Positions 1 to 5,265 of a DNA stretch of 5,265 nucleotides are shown here, piece after piece. The stretch comes from Pseudonocardiales bacterium. GTDB lineage: Bacteria; Actinomycetota; Actinomycetes; Mycobacteriales; Jatrophihabitantaceae. The stretch covers positions 1 through 5,265 of the forward strand of contig JAODNL010000524.1 of the NCBI GenBank assembly GCA_025465405.1. Reading direction: 5' to 3'. Both the position numbers and the translations under genes were made by a program. Every line of letters starts with the position of its first letter. Position 1 is the first letter of the stretch. Below the pieces are notes generated by a model. The model was given only the letters and a program-made list of their open reading frames with translations. It had not been told where the DNA came from and did no database searches.

Positions 1-1118
1 AGCCGGCTGCGGCCCCGGCGCCGCAGCCGGTCGGCGCCCAGGTGTCGAACAGCAGCGCTCCGGATCGCCCGGCCGACGAGGACGAGGACGAGGTAGCCGG
101 CACCTACGTGACGCCACTCGTGCGCAAGCTCGCCAGCGAGCACGGCGTCGACCTGGCCAGCATCCGTGGCACCGGCGTGGGGGGCCGGATCCGCAAGTCC
201 GACGTGCTCGCCGCCGCGGGCAACAACGGCCAGGCCGCCCAGTCCGCGGCCGCGCAGGTGCAGGCACCGGTCTCGACGCCCGCACCCGCATCAGCACCCG
301 CCCCGGCGTCAGCACCCGCCCCGGCACCGGCCCATGCCCCGGCGCCGGCGGCCGCTCCGGCCCCAGCTGCGGCACCGTCCGTCGCGGCCGCCCAACGTGG
401 CCGGGTCGAGCCGATGTCGCGCATGCGTCAGGTCATCGCCGCACGGATGGTCGAGTCGCTGCAGGTGGCCGCACAGCTCACGACCGTCGTCGAGGTGGAC
501 GTCACGAAGATCGCCCGGCTCCGCGAGCAGGCCAAGCCCGACTTCGAGGCCCGCGAAGGCGTCAAGCTGACCTTCCTGCCGTTCTTCGCGGTCGCCGCGA
601 TCGAGGCGCTCAAGGCGCACCCGGTGGTGAACGCTTCGATCAACGTCGAGGCGAAGACGATCACCTACCACGACGCCGAGCACCTCGGCATCGCCGTCGA
701 CACCGAACGCGGCTTGGCGGTCCCGGTCATCCATGACGCGGGCGACCTCAACCTCGGTGGCCTGGCCCGCAAGATCGCCGATCTTGCCGAGCGCACGCGC
801 GCCAACAAGGTGAGCCCGGACGAGCTGGGCGGCGGCACGTTCACGATCACCAACACCGGCAGCCGTGGCGCCCTGTTCGACACGCCGATCATCAACCAGC
901 CGCAGGTCGCGATCCTCGGAACCGGCGCCGTGGTCAAGCGGCCGGTGGTGGTCTCCGACCAGAACCTCGGCGAGACGATCGCGATCCGCTCGATGATCTA
1001 CCTCGCCCTGTCCTACGACCACCGAATCGTCGACGGCGCCGACGCCGCGCGGTTCCTCGGCACGATCAAAGAGCGCCTCGAAGCGGGGGCGTTCGAGCGA
1101 GCACTGGGACTGAGCTGA
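1..1118 (+). CDS. sucB: Dihydrolipoamide acyltransferase (E2) of 2-oxoacid dehydrogenase complex, 5'-truncated by window edge
   Basis: This is the E2 core enzyme that moves acyl groups from lipoyl-lysine to CoA in the cytoplasmic pyruvate/2-oxoglutarate dehydrogenase complexes. The frame is open from base 3 (codons P-A-A-A-P-A-P-Q), so the GTG at 42 is an internal valine and the lipoyl domain(s) lie upstream. Counting the first full codon as residue 1, there is an acidic patch (ADEDEDE, about 24-30), the E3/E1-binding domain (about 34-71, with GTGVGGRIRKSDV), an Ala/Pro linker (about 72-131) and the catalytic domain (about 132-371). The active-site motif is DHRIVDG, with His340 and Asp344. 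In actinobacteria the gene named sucB (dlaT in Mycobacterium) is thought to supply E2 to the pyruvate complex, because the 2-oxoglutarate E1 carries its own E2-like domain; that role here is inference. The C-terminus is intact. The family call is very sure; acyl specificity cannot be read from the sequence. Confidence 0.96.
   Translation, partial: PAAAPAPQPVGAQVSNSSAPDRPADEDEDEVAGTYVTPLVRKLASEHGVDLASIRGTGVGGRIRKSDVLAAAGNNGQAAQSAAAQVQAPVSTPAPASAPAPASAPAPAPAHAPAPAAAPAPAAAPSVAAAQRGRVEPMSRMRQVIAARMVESLQVAAQLTTVVEVDVTKIARLREQAKPDFEAREGVKLTFLPFFAVAAIEALKAHPVVNASINVEAKTITYHDAEHLGIAVDTERGLAVPVIHDAGDLNLGGLARKIADLAERTRANKVSPDELGGGTFTITNTGSRGALFDTPIINQPQVAILGTGAVVKRPVVVSDQNLGETIAIRSMIYLALSYDHRIVDGADAARFLGTIKERLEAGAFERALGLS
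273..371 (+). repeat. Ala/Pro-coding degenerate repeat in the E2 linker
   Basis: A GC-rich, low-complexity tract encodes the flexible Ala/Pro linker between the E3-binding and catalytic domains. A 16-base unit (TCAGCACCCGCCCCGG) occurs exactly at 291-306 and again at 309-324, an 18-base period matching the six-residue unit SAPAPA. The shorter core GCACCCGC occurs at 282, 294 and 312. Such linkers let swinging domains reach several active sites, and their copy number often varies between strains. Confidence 0.8.
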
Positions 1119-1122
1119 CGGC

Positions 1123-2013
1123 GTGCGCATCGTGCTGGCGGGAGCCTCGGGCCTGATCGGTTCAGCGCTCGCCGGCTCACTCCGCACGGACGGACATGCC
1201 GTCACAAGCCTCGTGCGACGCGAGCCCGCAAGCGGGAGCGAGGTTCGCTGGCAGCCCGAGCGTGGCAAGTTGGACCGCGCGGCGATCGCCGACTCGGACG
1301 CCGTGGTCTGCCTGTCCGGGGCGGGCATCGCCAGCCGTTGGTGGACCGCGTCCTACAAGGCGACGCTGCTCAGCAGCCGAATCGACAGCGTCGGCACGCT
1401 CGCGCGCACAATGGCCGACCTGCCCTCCGGGCCGCGGGTCCTGCTCGCTGCCTCCGCGGTCGGGTACTACGGCGATACCGGCGAGCACGAAGTCGACGAG
1501 TCCGCCCCCCGTGGCTCGGACTTCGTATCCGGGCTGTGCACTGAGTGGGAGGCGGCGGCCGCACCCGCGCAGAGTGCGGGCATCCGGGTCGCGCACCTAC
1601 GCTCCGGCATCGTTCTCTCGCCACGCGGCGGAATGCTCTCACGGCTCAAGCCACTCGCGCTCGTCGGGCTCGCGGGCCGGATGGGAAGTGGTCGGCAATT
1701 CATTCCGTGGATCTCATTGGCCGATGAGGTCGCCGCGATCCGGTTCGTGCTCGACAACGACCTCGCCGGTCCGGTCAACCTCACGGCACCCGCGCCGGCC
1801 CGCAACGTTGAGCTGATGACCATCCTGGCCCGCCTGCTGCACCGCCCCGCCGTGATCCCGGCACCGGCCTTCGCGCTGCGTATCGTCCTGGGCGAACTCG
1901 CCCAGAGCATCCTGACCGGGCAGCGCGCCGTGCCGGCCAAGCTCGTCGCCGCTCGGTTCACGCATCGGCACGCCGACCTGGAGTCCGCGCTCCGGTGGGC
2001 GCTCAGCCGTTGA
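1123..2013 (+). CDS. TIGR01777-family NAD(P)-binding epimerase/oxidoreductase (SDR39U1/YfcH type)
   Basis: This 296-residue, probably cytoplasmic protein belongs to the atypical short-chain dehydrogenase family with a C-terminal DUF1731 region; its substrate is unknown even in well-studied members. The dinucleotide-binding motif GASGLIG is at residues 7-13. Family signatures follow in order: LSGAGIASRWW (64-74), SAVGYYG (111-117, with the catalytic-type Tyr), a WE motif (142-143), RSGIVLSPRGGML (160-172), GSGRQFIPWI (188-197) and the DUF1731 region (about 243-291), where GQRAVPAKL is typical. The usual GFxFxxP near the end reads RFTHRHA, a small departure. The GTG start at 1123 lies 4 bases after the E2 stop; the next in-frame GTG (1132) would cut into the first beta strand. 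No good Shine-Dalgarno is visible (GGGA at 1106 is far), so coupling to E2 translation is likely. The same E2-epimerase pair exists in Mycobacterium (Rv2215-Rv2216). Length is normal for the family. Confidence 0.93.
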   Translation: MRIVLAGASGLIGSALAGSLRTDGHAVTSLVRREPASGSEVRWQPERGKLDRAAIADSDAVVCLSGAGIASRWWTASYKATLLSSRIDSVGTLARTMADLPSGPRVLLAASAVGYYGDTGEHEVDESAPRGSDFVSGLCTEWEAAAAPAQSAGIRVAHLRSGIVLSPRGGMLSRLKPLALVGLAGRMGSGRQFIPWISLADEVAAIRFVLDNDLAGPVNLTAPAPARNVELMTILARLLHRPAVIPAPAFALRIVLGELAQSILTGQRAVPAKLVAARFTHRHADLESALRWALSR

Positions 2014-3591
2014 TCACCGCGTGACGCCGGAGATCAGGTACCCGGACCCCTTCCTCACCAGCACGATGCGCAACGCCGTGGGACCGGAGCCGGGCGCACG
2101 CCCCTTCGCCACGCCGTTGCACACGAGCACCGACGGGGACAGTGCCGCCCGCACCGACACCTCGTAGGTATCGCGCCGGCCGGCGATCACGCTCACCGTG
2201 CCGTACGTCGTGTGCACACCCTCGAGCGCGCAGCCGGCGGGCACCAGCTTGGCCAACAGGGCGGTGTCCTGCTGGAGCAGCGAACCGGGTTCGTAGACGC
2301 CGCCGAGCAGCAGTGGCGCCCGCCGGGCGAATGCCGCCTCGCGCAATTGATCGAGTTGGGTCAGCGTGCTGGCCGCCTCGGTCGACGTCGGCACGCCGCT
2401 GGATGTGACCCTGCTGGTCGGCCCTTCCGACCTCGTGCCCAACGCGCCGCCGGACGGCGAGGACGGCGTGCTCGAATCGAGCGGTCGGCCGCGAGAGCCG
2501 CTGGCGCCGGTCGTGGCGTCCACCGGCGACGCGACGACGCGCGGCCCGCGCAAGGCTGGATGGTCCAGCCGTGTCCAGGCGATTCCCGCTCCGGCCGCGA
2601 GCGCCAGCCCGGACAGCGCCACGACCACGCGGCGCGCACCGAAGCGCTCCCGGGCCGTCGGCGTGCGGCGGCGCCTACCCGGGGTCGGTCGCGGGCGGGG
2701 TCGTAGGGCGTGGGTGTACAGGTCCGCGCCGCCAACACCGGCTAAACCTGTCGTCGAAGGTTCGACGCGGGGCCGCCCGGCCGTCAGCTCGACAGGGAGG
2801 GGCTCACCGGCGTGGCGCAGGTCGAGCGCGAAGTCGGCCGCTGTCCCGCGCCGGCCCGGCTCGCGCGACAGCGCCCGGCCGACGACGTCGCGGATCTCGT
2901 CGGGCATGCGTGCCGCGGTGAGCCGGGACTCGACTGCGCCGAGGTCTCCGGCCAGCGCGGCCGCCATTGTCTGTTCGGGTGAGGCTCCTGACCAGGCCGG
3001 AGCGCCGGTCAAGGCGTGCAAGGCCACCGCGCCGAGCATGAAGACGTCGCTTTGCGGGCCAGGCACGCTCCCGGCCGCGACGGCCGGGTCGAGGTAGGCC
3101 GGCGTGCTGTGCGCCGGATCGGGGTCGCCGAGCAGCCGCGCCACGCCGAGGTCGGCGAGCAGCGGCAGCCCAGCCTCGGTGAACAGAATGTTGGCCGCAC
3201 TCACATCGCCATGTACGACCCCGGCGGCGTGGGCGTACGCCAGCGCCGCGCCGATCGGGGCGATCGCGGTGATCACCTCGCCCGGCGTCAGCCGGCCACG
3301 CGCTGTGATGAGGTCGGCGAGCGAGCCGGCCGCCGCGAGATCGAGCACCAGCACGATCGCGTCGCCCGTGGCCACCAGCTCGTGCAACCGGATCAGGTGT
3401 GGGTGATCGAGCGTGGCCAGCAGTGCCGCCTCGGACCGAGCCGCCCGGATCAGCTGCGCGTCGTGCAGGGCGATGCGCTTGAGCGCAACCGGCTCGCCGG
3501 CGACCGTGCGGCCCCGCCACACCTCGCCGAACGCACCCCGACCGAGCAGCCCCTCGACGCGGTAACCCGCGAGCTTCCACGGCGCTTCCAT
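2014..3591 (-). CDS. Membrane-anchored serine/threonine protein kinase with divergent catalytic loop
   Basis: A 525-residue receptor-type Hanks kinase. The kinase domain spans about residues 9-262: glycine loop GRGAFG (17-22), ATP-anchoring Lys38 in VALK, probable helix-C Glu54, catalytic loop HGDVSAAN (127-134; Asp129 and Asn134 kept), DLG (147-149) in place of DFG, DPA (168-170) in place of APE, and SDVFMLG (181-187). A basic juxtamembrane stretch (about 297-321, rich in Arg) precedes one transmembrane helix (about 322-338). Outside lies a Ser/Thr/Pro-rich stalk (about 350-408) and a domain of roughly 115 residues (about 410-525) with Cys454 and Cys491; I do not recognise its family. The frame stays open upstream to 3948, but that part overlaps the transporter gene and reads as shadow sequence. 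The ATG at 3591 sits nine residues before the kinase fold and no nearer alternative start exists. The stop abuts the opposing epimerase stop. Activity is probable but unproven, given the altered motifs. Confidence 0.93.
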   Translation of the reverse strand: MEAPWKLAGYRVEGLLGRGAFGEVWRGRTVAGEPVALKRIALHDAQLIRAARSEAALLATLDHPHLIRLHELVATGDAIVLVLDLAAAGSLADLITARGRLTPGEVITAIAPIGAALAYAHAAGVVHGDVSAANILFTEAGLPLLADLGVARLLGDPDPAHSTPAYLDPAVAAGSVPGPQSDVFMLGAVALHALTGAPAWSGASPEQTMAAALAGDLGAVESRLTAARMPDEIRDVVGRALSREPGRRGTAADFALDLRHAGEPLPVELTAGRPRVEPSTTGLAGVGGADLYTHALRPRPRPTPGRRRRTPTARERFGARRVVVALSGLALAAGAGIAWTRLDHPALRGPRVVASPVDATTGASGSRGRPLDSSTPSSPSGGALGTRSEGPTSRVTSSGVPTSTEAASTLTQLDQLREAAFARRAPLLLGGVYEPGSLLQQDTALLAKLVPAGCALEGVHTTYGTVSVIAGRRDTYEVSVRAALSPSVLVCNGVAKGRAPGSGPTALRIVLVRKGSGYLISGVTR

Positions 3592-3599
3592 GGGCCAGC

Positions 3600-3605
3600 A
3601 GCCTA
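3600..3605 (-). promoter_or_regulatory. Possible -10 element (TAGGCT) of a leaderless kinase promoter
   Basis: Read on the - strand, TAGGCT matches the actinobacterial -10 pattern TANNNT and ends 8 bases before the kinase ATG. A start of transcription 6-8 bases downstream would fall on or next to the ATG, giving a leaderless mRNA, which is common in actinobacteria. This would fit the absence of any Shine-Dalgarno sequence before the ATG. No recognisable -35 hexamer lies at 16-18 bases spacing. A six-base pattern with three fixed positions is weak evidence. Confidence 0.3.
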
Positions 3606-3630
3606 GGCGGACCGGGCGAATCGACCGGAC

Positions 3631-3639
3631 TTGTCCACA
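3631..3639 (+). promoter_or_regulatory. Perfect actinobacterial-type DnaA box (TTGTCCACA)
   Basis: The nonamer TTGTCCACA is the form of DnaA box preferred in Streptomyces and Mycobacterium origins. It lies in the gap between transporter and kinase, 39 bases upstream of the kinase ATG, on the strand opposite to that gene. I noticed no second copy in the window, so this is not an origin; a role as a DnaA regulatory or titration site for the kinase promoter is inference. Confidence 0.4.
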
Positions 3640-3645
3640 GCGCGG

Positions 3646-3677
3646 CCCGCGCGCCACGCGGCGCTCTGACGCGCGGG
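3646..3677. other. GC-only inverted repeat in the transporter-kinase gap
   Basis: The arms CCCGCGCG (3646-3653) and CGCGCGGG (3670-3677) pair perfectly over 8 bases around a 16-base loop. It lies 78-109 bases past the transporter stop and 55-86 bases before the kinase start. No T-run follows on either strand, so it is at best a T-less terminator of the kind proposed in actinobacteria, or a leader structure. In DNA this GC-rich it could be chance. Confidence 0.3.
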
Positions 3678-3713
3678 GGCGACCCGGTACAGCAGCTTGT
3701 AGTCGGGTGGGCG

Positions 3714-3745
3714 AGCCGACGCCGGCTGGCTCGAAGCTCTCTTCG
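3714..3745 (-). terminator. Two small tandem hairpins just after the transporter stop
   Basis: Reading on the - strand, CGAAG-AGAG-CTTCG (3745-3732) and AGCCG-GCGT-CGGCT (3727-3714) each form a perfect 5-bp stem with a 4-base loop, starting 10 and 28 bases after the TAA stop at 3755. Neither is followed by a T-run. They may weakly terminate or stabilise the transporter transcript; the stems are short and the call is tentative. Confidence 0.28.
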
Positions 3746-3754
3746 CCGTCTCGG

Positions 3755-5265
3755 TTATTCGGCGCCCGCGGCCAGCTTCGACGGCCACCAGATCGCGCGG
3801 CCGATTTCGTAGCTGAGCGCGGGGACCAGCACCGACCGCACCAAGATTGTGTCCAGCAGCACGCCGAATGCAACCGCGAAGCCGATCTCGGCCAATCCGA
3901 CGAGAGGCAGGATGCCGAGCACGACGAACGTCGCGGCAAGGACCACACCCGCCGAGGTGATCACGCCGCCGGTGACCGACAGGCCACGCAGGATGCCGAT
4001 GCGGGTCCCGTGCTTGAGCGCCTCCTCCCGCACACGGGTCATCAGGAAGATGTTGTAGTCGATCCCGAGCGCGACCAAGAAGACGAACGCGAACAGCGGG
4101 AACCCAGGATCGGCGTTCGCGAAGTGGAACACGTGGTTGAACACCAGCGCGGACACGCCGAGCGTCGCAGTGAAAGACAGCACGACCGTGACGATCAGAA
4201 GCAACGGCGCGATTATGGCGCGCAGCAGCAGCGCCAGCACGATAAGGATCACCACGAGCACGATCGGGATGATCAGATTGCGGTCGTGACGCGATGCCTG
4301 CTGGGTGTCGTAGTTGATCGCTGTCTGGCCGCCGACCTTGGCATCGGAACCATCGATACCGTGCACGGCCGATCGGATCGCCTGAATCGTGTGCGACGCC
4401 GCCGGGGTGTCGTAGCGGTAGGCGATGTCCGCGTTGATCAGGACCCGCCCGTCGACCGGTTGCAGCTGAACCTGCGGCGGCGGGCAGCCGGTCAGTAGCG
4501 GAGGCGTGGCCCCGCTCTTCAGCAACGCCGCGACCTTCGCGTAGTCGATCCCGACGCACACCGAGCCGGGGCCGGGCGCCACACCAGGCACCTTCTGCAC
4601 GGCATCGATGACCGCGTTGACCTTCGCCGCGTTGGCCGTGATCACGGCCGGTGCACCCGCGCCCTGGCTGAAGTTCTGGTCGAAGATCTTCTGGCCGACA
4701 AGCGCCTCCGGTTTGTTCGTGAAGCTCTGCGTGATGGTGAGGCCGCCGGTGCGCAGCCCGGAGATCGCGATAGCACAGATGACGAGCGCAGCCGCGGTGA
4801 GAATCCAGCTGCGCCTGGCGTTGCGGCCGAGCGAGCCGGCGAACCGACCCCACCACCCGTGAGTCGCGATGTCCGCGACGTGGTCGGTCCGCGGAGTCTG
4901 CGGCCAGAACGGCCAGCGGCCTTGCAGCGCACGGTACTTGCGGAAGTTCTTCGCAAGTAGCACCCATCCGACCGGATTCGTCCACGCCCAGAACCGGCCG
5001 ATGAACAGCAGGTACGCGGGCAGAAAGGTCAGCATCGCGACCACGGTGCACGCGATTCCGATTGCGCACACCGGGCCGAGACTGCGGTCGGAGTTCAGCT
5101 CGCCGAGGGTCAGGCACAGCAGGCCGACGATCACGGTGGCCGCGGATGCGGCGATCGGCGGCGCCGCACCGCGCCACGCCCGGATCATCGCGTCGACCGC
5201 GCGGTCGTAGTTGTGCAGCTCTTCGCGGTAGCGACTGATCAGCAGCAGCGCGTAGTCGGTGCCGG
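3755..5265 (-). CDS. MMPL/RND-family membrane transporter, N-terminus beyond window edge
   Basis: An inner-membrane, probably proton-driven exporter of lipids or small hydrophobic compounds; the substrate cannot be told. The frame is open to the right edge, so the ATG at 5188 is internal: before it the frame reads GTDYALLLISRYREEL, the family motif in transmembrane segment 4. Counting the first full codon as residue 1, 502 residues are visible. The Asp-Tyr proton-relay pair is present twice, Asp3-Tyr4 and Asp402-Tyr403 (GIDYNIFL). Hydrophobic segments lie at about 36-55, 62-90, 152-170, 330-350, 352-375, 390-410, 433-455 and 458-480. The loop at about 171-329 is the second periplasmic domain and has Cys236 and Cys260, which may pair. 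About 200-250 N-terminal residues are missing, judging from usual lengths of 700-750. The protein ends soon after the last helix, so it lacks the long cytoplasmic tail of MmpL3 and looks more like the YdfJ/ActII-3 group. The kinase gene follows on the same strand after 163 bases. Confidence 0.95.
   Translation of the reverse strand, partial: GTDYALLLISRYREELHNYDRAVDAMIRAWRGAAPPIAASAATVIVGLLCLTLGELNSDRSLGPVCAIGIACTVVAMLTFLPAYLLFIGRFWAWTNPVGWVLLAKNFRKYRALQGRWPFWPQTPRTDHVADIATHGWWGRFAGSLGRNARRSWILTAAALVICAIAISGLRTGGLTITQSFTNKPEALVGQKIFDQNFSQGAGAPAVITANAAKVNAVIDAVQKVPGVAPGPGSVCVGIDYAKVAALLKSGATPPLLTGCPPPQVQLQPVDGRVLINADIAYRYDTPAASHTIQAIRSAVHGIDGSDAKVGGQTAINYDTQQASRHDRNLIIPIVLVVILIVLALLLRAIIAPLLLIVTVVLSFTATLGVSALVFNHVFHFANADPGFPLFAFVFLVALGIDYNIFLMTRVREEALKHGTRIGILRGLSVTGGVITSAGVVLAATFVVLGILPLVGLAEIGFAVAFGVLLDTILVRSVLVPALSYEIGRAIWWPSKLAAGAE

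Noticed and set aside
42..44. GTG at 42 as the start of the E2 gene
   Set aside because: The frame is open to the window edge and encodes typical Ala/Pro linker; a start here would leave an E2 without a lipoyl domain.
273..371. E2 linker repeat considered as a CRISPR-like or mobile repeat
   Set aside because: The units are in frame, degenerate and encode the expected Ala/Pro linker; there are no spacers or terminal inverted repeats.
309..1328. 339-codon - strand frame opposite the E2 gene
   Set aside because: It is antisense to a clearly conserved catalytic domain, has no motif of its own, and spans the E2-epimerase junction.
3592..3948. 119-codon N-terminal extension of the kinase frame up to 3948
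   Set aside because: It overlaps the transporter's 3' end, reads as Arg/Ser/Cys-rich shadow sequence, and would put a long non-homologous stretch before the kinase fold. The ATG at 3591 fits the fold.
3590..4498. 302-codon + strand frame antisense to the transporter, rich in Arg, Asp, Gln and His
   Set aside because: The composition is that expected antisense to hydrophobic codons; there is no recognisable motif, and it lies opposite well-supported coding sequence.
3603..5177. Open frame of 524 codons on the - strand covering the whole transporter gene and running past its stop
   Set aside because: It is a shifted frame of the transporter: Arg/Ala/Pro/Gly-rich, without domains or hydrophobic segments, while the overlapping frame has clear MMPL motifs. 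Long empty frames are normal in DNA this GC-rich.
5186..5188. ATG at 5188 as the start of the transporter
   Set aside because: The frame continues to the edge and encodes the conserved GTDY transmembrane motif upstream of this Met.

Overview
The window is high-GC DNA with strongly GC-biased codon use, GTG starts and actinobacterial-type gene families, so it most likely comes from the chromosome of an actinobacterium. I cannot name the genus. It is densely coding: four protein genes fill all but about 170 bases, and two of them run off the window edges.

Left half, + strand. Positions 1-1118 hold the 3' part of a dihydrolipoamide acyltransferase (E2) gene of the 2-oxoacid dehydrogenase complexes (sucB/dlaT type). 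The lipoyl domain(s) lie outside the window; the E3-binding domain, an Ala/Pro linker and the complete catalytic domain are inside. Four bases later comes a TIGR01777-type NAD(P)-binding epimerase/oxidoreductase (1123-2013), almost certainly co-transcribed and translationally coupled. The same E2-epimerase pair is known from mycobacteria (Rv2215-Rv2216), where lipB and lipA follow; here the pair is followed by an opposing gene instead.

Right half, - strand. An MMPL/RND-family membrane transporter (3755-5265, N-terminus beyond the right edge) is followed, after a 163-base gap, by a membrane-anchored serine/threonine protein kinase (3591 down to 2014). The gap has several small inverted repeats, a perfect actinobacterial-type DnaA box (TTGTCCACA) and a possible leaderless-type -10 element just before the kinase start. 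The kinase has an intracellular catalytic domain, one transmembrane helix and an extracytoplasmic domain with two cysteines. It departs from the canonical catalytic loop (HGDVSAAN rather than HRDxKxxN).

The epimerase and kinase genes converge with no spacer: their stop codons abut in the palindrome TGATCA. The left pair is central metabolism; the right pair looks like an envelope transport and signalling module. I see no RNA gene, CRISPR array, insertion sequence or phage element, and no clearly new multi-gene system. The most interesting object is the divergent receptor kinase and its upstream region.
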